Counted from the stretch's first letter, positions 41,961 through 53,618 are shown. The stretch: DNA of 64,000 nt from Phascolomyces articulosus (GCA_025677815.1 JAIXMP010000006.1:1629455-1693454), one strand, 5' to 3'. Made by a program: numbers and translations. Notes: generated by a model not told the origin, from the sequence alone.

Positions 41961-42379
41961 CATCCTCTCTCACATATTGTTAATTATGCTAGATCATGCA
42001 ATCCTTCTAATGATATCACTCATGGTCTACTTTAAATATACTGTCCTCATAACATACAATCCAAATAATGCAATCCATATTCTAATATTACACCCTAATG
42101 CACAAGTTGTGATAGTCCATCCATAATGAGCACTTTCTTATAAATAGTGTAACCTTTAGGTCTGTACTTATTAAAAGTATGTATAGAGATAGGTTATGAT
42201 AGGTTTCAGTTATGATTTAGTGAGCACCGACAATAATATTGTTTATTGTGAATGGTAGTTTGAGATGATTATTTATAAGGAGAAAGGTTTTAGATAATAT
42301 TTGATGTTATAATGCTTTTATATATAAGCAGATCAGGCTCAGGGATATTATGAAAACGTTATGTCTTAATATAATCAAG

Positions 42380-43024
42380 AATATAAAGTAGAATCGATGT
42401 CTTGAATTAATTCAATAGAATAATAATAACAATTTTGTTATATATGTTATGATAAGACTCTTAGTTTATAAGTCTGAAATGAATAATATGAAATTAAAAC
42501 AAGCCAATTATGTGGGCGTTGAGTGACCAAAATATAATTCACTTTAAAGATAATTGTAAGGTAAATATAAGGTAAAGATTTATTAAATCAAAAGTTAAAG
42601 GGTATTTATATATTTTTGAAATAGTTGCGCAGTAACTGTTATTGATTTGACAGATCAATTGATCTTGTAACCACAGTTACTAAAAGATGTTGTGCAGTAT
42701 AAGATAATAAGAATATGTATAATAATAAGAAGGTGTGAGAATACTAAATAGGGGAATAACAAATAATTAGATGATCTACATGATATAGATCTACAAAATG
42801 GTAATATGAGGGATAAGAGAGAATGGTGAATATATGGGGAAATAATAATAGAGAGAATAATAAGATATTTGGTGAAGTGGAATTTTAGTTACAATAGAGA
42901 TATTATTTTTTATCTTAATAAATTTTAGTTCATTATTTTTAGATCTCATTGACTTATCTTGTCTCCTGGTATTTCTTTTATTTGTGATATTCCTCTCTGA
43001 TACAACATTACCCCTAGGTGTTGT
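42380..43024 (-). repeat. LTR relic, TGTTGTATCAGAGA family, minus strand
   Basis: Read on the minus strand from 43024: TGTTGTATCAGAGAGGAATA, then caaataaaagaaatacc, then tcaatgagatctaaaaataat, matching the plus-strand relic at 39651. A TATA-like motif lies near 42605. A polypurine-like ggggtaa precedes the start. A third start of this family (minus strand, after ggggggtaa) is at about 40548. The left border is a guess. Confidence 0.5.
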
Positions 43025-43374
43025 GCAGTTGAAATCACTAGTATTGATACTAATGTGTGTGGTGAACCACACTAATACATGATAGATTCACTTATTCATA
43101 AATAACTGGTTAAACATCATTCCATAATAAAACATGATATAACTAATAACACACTATATCACTCTTGATTCGTTCCTTATTACTAATAATCTGGAATATA
43201 GAAGAAAGATGAACAATAATTACTAAACAGAATTACTAAACAGGATAATACATCTATTGCTAGGTATATAAAGAAGTATCTAGAACCAAGTACGCATATA
43301 CACTTAAATAATTAGATATCAACCATCCTTTAATCAAAGTCAGTGAAACATAGTATTAGAATGATCTAATGAAC

Positions 43375-43520
43375 AACATCATTATATTAGATAGACAAAA
43401 CATATAAATATGAGCAAATTTGAACAATAAAAAAGATTCTCAACTATATTCTCATCCATCTCTTTATTTTTACATTCAATTTTATTACCATTTTATCTCA
43501 ATGTGATCCTAAGGTTTATT
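43375..43520 (+). repeat. LTR promoter fragment
   Basis: Contains AAAACATATAAATATGAGC followed by an AATAAA-like element and a CT-rich tract, the same arrangement as in the other LTRs of this window (33964 gypsy, 33100, 40130, 63070). Borders unknown. Confidence 0.4.
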
Positions 43521-43524
43521 AGTA

Positions 43525-44235
43525 TAAATACTATATATTAGGTGAAATCCATGTTTTTTAATTATAAATCTTTGACAGTCAGGACAACTAGTAATAACGT
43601 TTTGTGCATCAGCCTTAATAGAGGTCTAGTATATATGTTGCCATCCAAATTGCATACCTGTCTGACTTAAAAATTAGATGGCAAAATCCCATTCAATTTT
43701 AATAAGTCAATTTCAACTAGTCCAACATAATTAACAAAAAGTTTCTATTGCTAGATAATATAACTCAACCAACATATCTCACTGTTAGACACTGTATAAC
43801 TATTATTTCAAGAACTATATATAGTACTATATATGCAGATTGAAAGAATGTAAGTTTACTTTATTTTTTTAAAAAAAATAATAATAATAATCAAAGCTGT
43901 GTCAGTATTGTTATAGGTAAAACTGGAAAGGGTAGGTGGGTAGGTACTTGATTAAAAAAAATATGGGATCTATATGAACATAAAGATATAGTAGATATAG
44001 AAAAAATAGAAAGATATGTAAGTCAGTATATAAGAAAAAAAGCTGCTATTTTGTTAGAAAGAAATTGTTGAGAATAGATACAATGTTATAGAAGTATATT
44101 GAGACTACTTTGATAAGAAATATAAAAAATATATAAAAAATAATCTGAGACTGATTCAAGATATATATGAGGATATGATGTATGTAGTAATAAAAAAAAA
44201 AGTACCTAAAAAGCACCCACAGAAATATATACATT
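43525..44235. other. AT-rich spacer, no gene seen
   Basis: Decayed AT-rich DNA between LTR debris and the integrase relic. A poly-T/poly-A patch lies at 43860-43890. No coding evidence. Confidence 0.35.
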
Positions 44236-47200
44236 TCAATCCCTATTAGAACAACAGAGATTCTGAGTATGACATCTCAATCTATATAAGATATGTTTTT
44301 TTTTACAATGACATTGTTTTGTAGAACACTTTCCCTTGCATAGATAGAATGCCCTGAGTAGGACCCTAGCATCTTCTCTTACTTTCTTTATGGCAGACCT
44401 GATTGTAATATTATTGTATAAGGAATTATAAATGTTGATATTGACTAGTTGAGGGAAGTTCATATTTCTGAAATCCAATAACTCTACTCCAAAATACTTA
44501 GTAAAGATAATCCTGTACTTTGATTGAACTTTGTACTTTTGAGGAGTTGAACTGTTACTTTTATACACAAGGCGGATTTTATAGGGTAAGTACTAAGGTT
44601 CACTTCTGTTTCTGTCAAAGTAATTGATTAAAACACCAACTTAATTACCAGCATTATATATGATTTCATTTCCTTGCTTTTTCAAGAGACTATTAATAAA
44701 TAATGAGCAGGTAAGTTTGTCTTTTTTATTTGAAGTATTTAACTACTAATCTTTACTTTCTACATATGTATAAAATATCATCAGACACTACTCACATTTG
44801 TTTGATTTTTTCTACAGTTGCAAGGTATTATGTTTTTACTGCTTCACATATTGGAATATGTCTAGCTATAGAACTTATATGTAAACCAAGAGTAGTAGTA
44901 TCTTTATCTATTCAGTTATGGACTACTAGGTCATTATCTATAATATACATTATAAACTAATAAATAGAGTGCTCATAAGAAGAAGAAGAAAAAAGGAAAA
45001 TATATATAGATATATACTATAGTTTTCACTTCTATTCTGCAAATCAGTAGATTCATCACAATCAAATTAACTATGACTATCATCTACTAAAAAATTGATT
45101 ATTTATAAAAACTTCTTTTTTTTTTCTTAAATTCAAAAATAAAAATAGTAAAACAGTTCTTTTACCTAAATCACTAAGACCTGTAAGTTCTCTCACACTG
45201 ACTGAGAGTTCACATTTATCGATAGTAACCTTTTCAGGGAATTATTCATTTAGATATTCATAAAATATAGGGTTCATATATAGCTTCTGTCCATAAACTG
45301 CCTCATATTGAGTGCAGTTTATGCCTTCAGCAACTGATGTGTTCATATAATAGACAACTATACTTAGCCCAACTGTTTAGTTTTTTATCTCATTTTCTCC
45401 TATCTAAGTCCCAAGTTTTTTTGATAGTGTGGCATTTCCTCTCTCCATAAGGCCCTATAACTATAGATGTCATAGGTGACTATTTACATGTTTCAGGCCT
45501 AGCTATTACTTAGGCAAGTTTTTCTACATAAGATGCATTCAGAAAAAAAGTGATTTTCAATTACATACTCTTTGTTTTAACCAAGATCTATAAAATAGCT
45601 ATATAACTATGCAGACTAAATCATAATTATGAATTTCGAGATAATTTATAAATAATAATAGTATCAGTTTTATTTATTTAAACATCTACACTAATAACTT
45701 TTTTGATTATTTTTTTTCTTTTACCATTTTGAATCATATATTCATCTACCATTTCTTCATCACTATCACTAATATTTTCATTATCATCTAATGTTTCATT
45801 ATTTTCATTTATATCTAATTTTAAAAATTTATCATGTAAGTTTATTATTTGATTATAATTTTCATTTACTTCTCTTTCATTTGAAAAAATTATATTTTGT
45901 TTACTATTTTTAGACGGAAACTCAAAATTATCACTATACCATAATCGATGATGTGGTTCTTCTTTTATATCATATTTTTCTACCATTAGATTTATATTCT
46001 TTAATAAACATGCTACACGAAATTGTAAATTATAATATTTTATATCTGAAAGCTGTAATGTAGAATTATTATTTGAAAATCTTTTGAATTTAGATCCAAG
46101 GACAGAAAACTGGTTTTCTATCTCTGACCTAAAACTACCAAACTTTTTATTAAAATTTTTTTCATTAATAGTTAATTTTTTATCCTTTTCCTTTCTTATC
46201 GGATATTGAAAATTATAATTATTAAAATCATATCCTTTATTTGATACATCTTCAATAAAAGTGTTAATATATTGATCGTACCCACCATCTGTACCAATGC
46301 AATCTAAATTATTTAATTTTTTATATAGCTTCATATTTAAAAACATTGTTCCATCATTGCCTTTTGCACATTTCTCACTTTTTGAAGTATATAATATCAT
46401 TTGGTTTATATCACATATAAGTTGCGTTCTTATACCTTTTCCTTTTAGCTTATATGAATACAATTCTTTTGATTTTTCATCTGGATGATAATATTTTATT
46501 TTTGAATCATGCCCATCAATAAACAAAGTTACATTTTTAAAACCACTAGGATTATTTATTTTTGCTGACAAAATTCTAATTTTAATATTTGAAAATAAAT
46601 TTTCTAAGTCAAATTTAACTTTTTTATTAATTCTCACATAATCTGAAATCCAAAATGCTTTATATAATCTATAAAAAGATGCATATGGTATAAACTTTTC
46701 CATATCAGTTCCAGTTTCACCACATACAATATGATATAATAATAATAATCCTTTATCAATTTCTTTATAGGGCGCAGGATATTCATTTATACCATATAAC
46801 ATAACTAAAAAATAAAAAACAGTTATATAACCGAGATTATCTAATAGTTCATTTTTAATAATTTGTATAGTATTATTTTTAAAGTTTTTAATTTCAGTTC
46901 TATGATTATATTTATTTAATATTTCTGGCCATAGTTTATTTAAAAAATCCCATTTATTAGCAATTAATTTTTCTATCTCATTTTTTAGCTGATCATTTAA
47001 TGGACTATCAACATCCATTTTTTATTTATAAGTAAAAATTCAATTTTCTATTTATCTAAAATGTTAAATATGTTATAAAATATCAAGAATTTCTCCAAGT
47101 TTTTTTATATAATTGAAGATAATAATATGTAATCTAGTGTCCTATAACTTACAATAATATTAGTAACAAACTCCTTCCCATTATCACTTTGTAAAATTAA

Positions 47201-47400
47201 TGGTGCTGATGCTTGGCAGAAAACAAGGTAAAGCTTTTCAGCAACTCCAGTAGGCTCTTTTGATTTCAAGGGGAAGGCCTAGGACCACTTGGTAAAGTAG
47301 TCCTTTATATATAGAATATACCTTATACTATCAGTGTTTTGTCTCTGTAATTCAAAATCAATCAAATCCATCTTATATGCCCAACATACTTTATATATTA
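44236..47400 (-). pseudogene. KRBA2-like integrase relic, split by a DDE_4 gene
   Basis: Minus strand. The 5' piece (about 47390-47110) reads AYKMDLIDFELQRQ, IKDYFTKWS-stop-AFPLKSKE and LILQSDNGKEFVTNII, the first two catalytic positions of an rve integrase. The piece downstream of the insertion (about 45400-45170) reads VVYYMNTSVAEGINCTQYEA, YLNE-stop-FPEKVTID and VRELTGLSDLGKRT. At the end (44568-44236) is a Cys-rich tail CKGKCSTKQCHCKKKHILY ... CH ... CC, a layout seen in KRBA2/SCAND3-type integrase proteins. Stops fall where Trp (TAG) and Gln (TAA) are expected. The DDE_4 transposase gene at 45678-47018 lies between the halves in the same orientation. One expected Cys in the tail appears as Tyr, again a G-to-A change. 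Confidence 0.65.
45678..47018 (-). CDS. AT-rich DDE_4 (HARBI1-like) transposase, intact copy 2
   Basis: 446 residues, single exon, no stop or frameshift. Clearly related along its whole length to the gene at 31687-33030; more than half the residues agree by eye through YNHRTEIK, EIDKGLLLLYH, FIDGHD, TDGGYDQYI, FGSFRSEIENQFSVL and EPHHRLWYSDNFEFP. DDE residues sit in LFIDGHD, GTDGGY and RSEIENQF. The N-terminal few residues and the C-terminal acidic/basic tail differ most. AT-rich at silent positions like copy 1. It lies within an integrase relic, so both copies occupy older transposons. Terminal repeats are not recognised. Two intact diverged copies imply selection on the protein while it was active. 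Confidence 0.78.
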   Translation of the reverse strand: MDVDSPLNDQLKNEIEKLIANKWDFLNKLWPEILNKYNHRTEIKNFKNNTIQIIKNELLDNLGYITVFYFLVMLYGINEYPAPYKEIDKGLLLLYHIVCGETGTDMEKFIPYASFYRLYKAFWISDYVRINKKVKFDLENLFSNIKIRILSAKINNPSGFKNVTLFIDGHDSKIKYYHPDEKSKELYSYKLKGKGIRTQLICDINQMILYTSKSEKCAKGNDGTMFLNMKLYKKLNNLDCIGTDGGYDQYINTFIEDVSNKGYDFNNYNFQYPIRKEKDKKLTINEKNFNKKFGSFRSEIENQFSVLGSKFKRFSNNNSTLQLSDIKYYNLQFRVACLLKNINLMVEKYDIKEEPHHRLWYSDNFEFPSKNSKQNIIFSNEREVNENYNQIINLHDKFLKLDINENNETLDDNENISDSDEEMVDEYMIQNGKRKKIIKKVISVDV

Positions 47401-47589
47401 GTTATGTTTATATTAGGGTTCCCTATAAGAACCAAAGAACCAGAACCAAACTGGAACTGAACCATAAAAGTCGGGACAGTTCCTTATAAGAATTGAATCG
47501 AACTAAACTCAGTTCTTTGTATAAGAACCAAAGAACCAAAAAAGTAATCTAGAGTAGTAATGTAATAGTGACATTATGTTTCAGAGGCT

Positions 47590-47900
47590 ATGATTCTATG
47601 AATAAAAAATAAATTCAGAAAGTAAATGATCTTTTGTTGAGACAAAAAATATAAATGGTAGAATATAATCAAATAGGAATATTTTATTAAGGAAATATAA
47701 TGGCAGAGAAGCATCCAAAGTAAAAAAAAATATATATATAGAATAATAATATATAAAATAATAATATATAAAAAAAAAAGAGATAAAAAAAGAGGTAATA
47801 ATATAAAAATATATATAAAAAAGAGGTAATAATATAATAATATAAAAAAGAGGTAGTAATATAATGAGAGAGTAACAATATATATATATATATATATAAA
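47590..47900. repeat. AT low-complexity repeats
   Basis: Imperfect repeats of aaaaagaggtaataatataa and ataatatataa units between 47720 and 47900, ending in a (TA)n tract. The long hydrophobic minus-strand ORFs here are artefacts of this composition. Confidence 0.8.
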
Positions 47901-47911
47901 CAGAGGAAAAA

Positions 47912-50427
47912 TTACTCATCAAAATCTATTGATGACTAGGAATCCAAAAGCATAAGCCTTTGGATTGTCTCTGGCTTTAATCTGTTATGGGTATATAGCA
48001 ATAAAAGCCATGTTTGAGAAAAGCACCGCTCTGATAGGGTTAATGTGACTGGGACTGCAAGATACTAGGCTGCCATCCGAGCTAAATTTGGCCATTAGGT
48101 TTGGGCTTACCAATATAAGAGTTCTGTTGCCTTTTGACAATCCACCTACAACATTGGTATTCATACTGCTTCTCTTAAATATACCTCCAATTTATCATCG
48201 TTGGAATGTGGTTGGATACCATACAGACTGAGCAGCTGTTGTAATCATTCATTGGCTTCTACTGTTGGCATCACTGGTCTTGGGAAATCTAACCAAGCAT
48301 CTTGCACTATACTCTGGCTCAGATCTTGATATTCTTGCTCCTAATTGTTGACACTCCACCAAGAAAACTTCATATGTGAATCTAAGGCCATTGCAACTGC
48401 ATATATATATGTATCATTAACCTTGCAATAATATTTATTAAGCTTTGATAACCTACACTTTGCTGCTACTAGTAATTCAGTTGGATAACTTTTGAGAGCT
48501 TCATCTTCTAAGGAATCTATTATGCAATTATAATAAACAATCGCCTGATTGATTGTTATATGTCCTTTACTTGCAGAAAGTTCCATGGTTGCCCTCTAAA
48601 ACTTGGCAAGTAAGGCCTTGACCTGTTCAATGTAAGTCCATTTAGCTTTAGTTAACTGGAATTCCTATAACTCCTTAATAGATGCACAGGTAGACATATA
48701 TGGACCCTTTAGCATAGATGTGCGTGATAGTATTTCATATATGGAATTCTAATAGGTAGGTACATCCAATGATAACTTCAAGATTGATGTCATCTTGATC
48801 CTTTGATGCAGCATAAACTTCTTAGTTCATTGAGGCAAGGATCTATATATTAAATATTAAATAACTAGATGGTTATTTTCTGGATTTCTTTTCTTGCTTT
48901 AAATAGAGATTTTTTTTTAAAAAAAAATGATATTAATATACCTTATCTTTATAATGCCTTTTCATAGCTTTATGAGCAAACTCATAAGTTCTCGATCTTG
49001 ATCCTTACTACCATCTGTTTCATCAGCTATCTTATTATTATCATCACTGTTATTATCTGCACCAATACTATCACCATCTTTAATATACAGCACTTCTATA
49101 CCCTAATGCAAAATATCTTGAACTGCTAAATTAAGGATATGTCTAAGACATGGAATATGGTGTTTCTTTGCATGGAATAGCCTATATATGATGTACATAT
49201 ATTTATATGAATAACTATGTTTATTACTTTATATATAGAATATATTGAATATGTAAAGTATATTTTCAACTCACCAGTTTTGCTCTGTACAACGTGCTTC
49301 AATTATGCAAGCCATTTTCTTCATATTTGATGCACTGTCAATAGTAATAGTAAAAAGCTTGCTACCAAGATCAAAATCATTTATGATTCGCAAAAAAGCA
49401 TCAGCCAAGTTTTCAGCTGAGTGTGGACCACTCAATGGTTCAAAACCTAGGATCACTTCTTTCATTGTCCAAGTTGAGGTACAGATCTAGTGGCCTATGA
49501 CAGCAAGGAAAGCATCATTATATGGACTAGTCTAACCATCAAGTATGCATGATATTGTAAGGAGTTTACCTAACAAGTATTGTAACTGCTTCTTATATCC
49601 CTTATATTCTTCTTTGGTCTAAACACAAAAAGGTAAAAAAAAAAATTAATATCATTCATATATAAAGTAAAATGGGGAGAAAAGGAGTATAATATTTTAC
49701 CTTTCTTATAATTGTTTCAGTACTTGGGAGCTGAATGCTTTCTATTGTAGGTGTACATTGTACAATGTTCAAGAATTCTTGCAACTCTTTATTGTCAGCC
49801 ATGGTGAATGGCAGCTTGTTCTTAATGATAAACTTGATGAAGGCCTTGATAAATTCATCTGCCAAAAAGATGCAAGCACGTTTAGTCTATATAAAAGAAT
49901 CTAAGGGACCACCAACTTGCTTTTCACCAGTATGGGGACCACTACTAACTGTGATACTATTATAGCTTGTTCTTAAATGCTTGATCAGACCTGTGGTATT
50001 TCCATCTTGTGCTGCATAGGTCTTTGTATAAGATCTGACCTTATATTTAATTCAATCCTTGCCTTTAGTATCTTTAGTTCGTTTACCATAATTGTACTTA
50101 ATGATCCAACTTTCTTTTGATGATGATGTCTGACCTTAGGATTGACAAATGGAATTAGTGACAGATTCAGTATCAGTATTGTTGCTAAGATTAGGGAAAT
50201 CAGTAGACATGGCAGATAATGTGCATTGAAATTAGGCAGGAATGGGAGAGTCAGAAGGTGAGGACATATTCTATAAAAGACAGTAAACACATCCATTAGC
50301 ATGAAATTCTTTCAAGTAACACAACAGGTGAATATAATTGGCATAATATATAATTATCATTACCAAATCATCATCATGAAGAGCACTAAGGGGATTGCTA
50401 GAAGAAGAACCGGTTTGGTATGGCATT
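47912..50427 (-). pseudogene. hAT-family transposase relic
   Basis: Minus strand from ATG 50427 (MPYQTGSSSSNPLSALHD). A BED-finger-like N-terminal region follows (SSSKESWIIKYNYG ... GLIKHLRTSY) with its zinc ligands partly lost. The catalytic-core segment has LFTITIDSASNMKKMAC (about 49330) with the hAT Asp. The C-terminal dimerisation domain reads PNLARMAA-stop-YLAVP and LSERCFSQTWLLL (about 48010-48080). Stops in clear frame include 50232-50234, 50136-50138, 50052-50054 and 49887-49889, plus about eight in the C-terminal 350 bp; each is TAA, TAG or TGA where a single C-to-T or G-to-A change would give Gln, Arg or Trp. Frameshifts are rare. Introns with GTAATG and GTAAAA donors are likely. 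hAT enzymes do cut-and-paste transposition; this copy is dead. Confidence 0.82.
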
Positions 50428-51579
50428 GTTATAAATAAGGCTGGAGAAAGAAAATAAAGTGGTAGTTATGGTGAGGTAAAATAACAGTATGTTAAAAAAA
50501 GATAATGGATATTTTTTTTTAAAAAAATAAAGGCTTTATATATACTTTTGATTCATATTCAATTGATAATAATAATGAAATATATTGGAGCATTGCCTAA
50601 ATTTATTATTTACATGAATGGATATCTTTTTCAAAAGGTTGTTGATACATAATGTTAAAAGTATAGTAATTGAAACATTTTGTAAGGAGTTGGTTGCAAA
50701 TCCAAAAAAGTAATTGTACTATGCGTTATCCTTTCTTTAACATTTCTTTCTTTATTATTTTGTTTATTCAAGCACACATACTCTTTCTCTTTCAATAATC
50801 AGCTACTTTTTCATTTTGGAACTATTGTCTTTTATAATATACCTATTATAATAACGCAAGTCTAATTTGTGTACTTACAAACGGGTTCGATTAGACAGTG
50901 TGAGGAAGCGCGAAATGAAATATAATAGAGTAGTTAAGGGTCGAGATATATGAATAATAAAACGATATAGGATCTTGGTTTGCAAGATCCCTCTTTTTAT
51001 ATACGTCGAAATATAAGGGCTAATCTAACGTCTATGCTAATATAAATGATCTACATTTCTATAACTATACTGGTTCATCTTATATTTCTATATACAACCA
51101 TGCGTTCATCCATAATCATCCATATGGTTATTTATATTGATCCGTCCAATTATCCTTGTACATATTGATATCCGCGGATATGCTGATCAACAACTTCATG
51201 GGTTGTATATCGTCGTAATGGTCTACACCATTACACCTATGTATTCTTTTATATCCTTTTCGATATGACTATTTTTTATACTAAAAGAAACGTTTTATAA
51301 TGCTTATTCAATACAGATTTACGGATCTTATTTTCTTTTGAAAAAAAAATACTGCCAATATAATGTAACAATAACAATTGTTTGGAAAAACCACTATTTA
51401 CTATATGGTACAATAGCCATTCAATCCAACAACTTATTTATGATTAAATCATTTTTTCAATACAACAATCATATTTTAATGGTCAATTCAAAATAATAAT
51501 TTTTTTTTCTGGTATTATTCTCCTTTCAGCTACTTTGTAACATATGCACAACATATTCATTATTGTGTCTTTGCAAACA
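50428..51579. other. Intergenic, no gene seen
   Basis: AT-rich spacer with a less AT-rich patch around 50870-51240 (gggttcgattagacag, catcatccatatggtt). Possible flanking host DNA between the hAT relic and the CACTA-like element. No coding or RNA feature recognised. Confidence 0.35.
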
Positions 51580-51778
51580 CACTGCAAAAAAGGGTAGCTT
51601 GAAGGACCCTTAAATTCCCCTTATAGCTCCTTTAAGGTGTGCTTGAAGGAGCTTGAAGGAGGTAAGCTTGAAGGAGCTTGAAGGAAAATTGAAGGACCTT
51701 TACAGTTACGCTTGAAGGAGCTTAAAGGAGGTACTTCTATTCCTTGAAAGAGCATATAAGGAGCTTGAAGGAGCTTTC
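51580..51778 (+). repeat. CACTA left end A: CTTGAAGGAG subterminal array
   Basis: About ten copies of GCTTGAAGGAG or close variants (cttaaaggag, cttgaagga) follow the terminus. The inverted motif (ctccttcaag) recurs at the right end, 61850-61996. Confidence 0.88.
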
Positions 51779-52345
51779 ATTTATCATTTGATTTGATGAT
51801 TCATCATTTTTATATTTTCTTATTAGTCATCATTGTATACATTATTTATGATTATAGAAAAATATATGATTTTATTTATTTTTTATTGGATGATAAAAAC
51901 TAGTAATACTACTGCTTTCTCTAATTACTATCGTGCTAATCTATTCTATTCTATCTATTGTCCTACCTCTTTTGCACCATTATTGCTGTTCATCATAGAC
52001 CTATGAAATGCATTGTTTTTTTACCTACACTCCATTATTGCTGTGCTGTTTCATTGCCATATAGATCGATTGAATTACCCATTGAACGCGTCATCTTTAT
52101 CACTTCTTATAAAAACCACATTCTTGATTTTACACTAGAAAAAAAAACAGTTCAATAGAATATGTAAAAAAGAAGAACTGCAAAAGTAACCAGTCAAACA
52201 GAATTTAAACAACATACCTAGTAGTGTTTTGGTAACGGCATTGTATGAAGATAACTATTAAAAAAGAGTAATAGTTAGTATGTGTATGTGAAAGCATATT
52301 CCTTGATATATTCATAAAGGGAGAAAAAAAGAATTTACCATTATA
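51779..52345 (+). repeat. CACTA left internal module, copy A
   Basis: Shares long blocks with 52621-53210, for example tttatttattttttattgga, ttactatcgtgctaa, tacccattgaacgcgtcatc and acatacctagtagtgttttg. Roughly 80% similar by eye. Candidate minus-strand splice sites (gtatgt, gtaaat) recur at the same places in both copies, so it may hold a small spliced gene or leader. Confidence 0.8.
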
Positions 52346-52348
52346 CAC

Positions 52349-52620
52349 CACTGCAAAAAAAAGTAGCTGTTCATAGTGGACAGGTCGCGTAACAGCTCGT
52401 GACAGCACCCCTATCATGAACTGTCACGAGCTGTTACGCACTGTTACGAACCTAGCTGTCACGAGCTGTTACGCGCCTGTCCAGTGCGGAAAAGCAACAC
52501 ATTTCATGAACTGTTACGAGGTGTTGATTGTGCTGTTACACATATGTTACGAGCTTTCACGAGCATGTTATGAACTGTTACGAGCTGTTACTTGTGCTGT
52601 TACGCATATATTACAAGCTT
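52349..52620 (+). repeat. CACTA left end B: TGTTACGAGC subterminal array
   Basis: Begins CACTGCAAAAAAAAGTAGC. Then come about eight or more variants of GAGCTGTTACG in both orientations, including a 27 bp inverted repeat (about 52379-52406 and 52455-52482; arms start GGACAGG and end GTGACAG). The motif is absent from the rest of the window. Confidence 0.85.
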
Positions 52621-53210
52621 TAACTAGCTTTCATTCATCATTTTTTTCATTGAATCATCATTTTCTTATTTTCTTATTGGCCATCATTATGTACATTATT
52701 TACGATTATAGAAAAAAAAATGATTTTATTTATTTTTTATTGGATAATAAAAACTAGTAATACTGCTTCTATCTCTATTTACTATCGTGCTAAACTATTT
52801 TATTCTATCGGTTGTCCTACCTCTTTTGTGCCATTCTTGCTGTTCATCATAGGACCCATGAAATCCGTTGGTTTTTTTTACCCACATCCCATTATTGCTG
52901 TGCTTTTTCACTGTCATATAGATCGATCGGTTTACCCATTGAACGCGTCATCATTATCACTTCTTGAAAAAAAAAACTGTGCTCTTGATTTTACTCTAGA
53001 AAAAATAATAATAATAATAAAGCTAATGGAATAAGCAAAGAAGAACATCAAAAGTAAACGATCAGACCGAATTAAATCAACGTACCTGGTGGTGTTTTGA
53101 CAACAGTTATATGAAAATAACTATTAAAAAAAAGTAATAATTAGCATGTATATATGAAAAGCGTATTCCATAATGTATTCATAAAGAAGAAAATGATTTA
53201 CCTTTATATA
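52621..53210 (+). repeat. CACTA left internal module, copy B
   Basis: Second copy of the module at 51779-52345, in direct orientation, downstream of end B. Confidence 0.8.
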
Positions 53211-53565
53211 AAAAAGAGATACAATCCGTTGTTGTTGTAGTCAATACTATTATGACCCTAAAATCATTTTTTATGATTAATAAAAAGAAAATTATTGTTA
53301 TCAAGAAACGATTAAAAAGTTTCAAAAAGAATATCTTACCTTGTGCTAACGACGAAGAGCAGAAGGTGTCACTCTATCAAAAAAAAATAACGTGAGGAAG
53401 GTAATCATAGTAATACGTTTAATGATGGTGACTGTACCAGTATATACAAAAGAACTTACCATTAAATAAATCTTCATGTCAATCTTCGTGTTAATCTATA
53501 GAAGAAAAGGAAAAAAAATAACTGAAAGAATAGGAATAAGAGTATGCCATGTCAAACACCCTTCC

Positions 53566-53577
53566 GAACACACACAT

Positions 53578-53617
<40 letters not shown>

Positions 53618-53618
53618 T
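53566..53618. repeat. (CA)n(TA)n microsatellite
   Basis: cacacatacacacacacac followed by about ten TA units. Confidence 0.9.

Noticed and set aside
42791..43072. 93-residue minus-strand ORF
   Set aside because: Falls inside an LTR relic shared with another locus in a different frame; not coding.
47596..47922. Hydrophobic 108-residue minus-strand ORF that looks like a membrane protein
   Set aside because: Produced by AT-rich low-complexity repeats (Phe/Tyr/Ile/Leu codons); no other support.
51599..51778. CRISPR-like array (repeated CTTGAAGGAG)
   Set aside because: Units are adjacent or irregularly spaced, no unique spacers of constant length, located at a CACTA-type terminus, and the context is eukaryotic.
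52205..53034. Several 66-113-residue ORFs in the tandem CACTA left ends
   Set aside because: They run through subterminal repeats and differ in frame between the two duplicated modules; not conserved as proteins.
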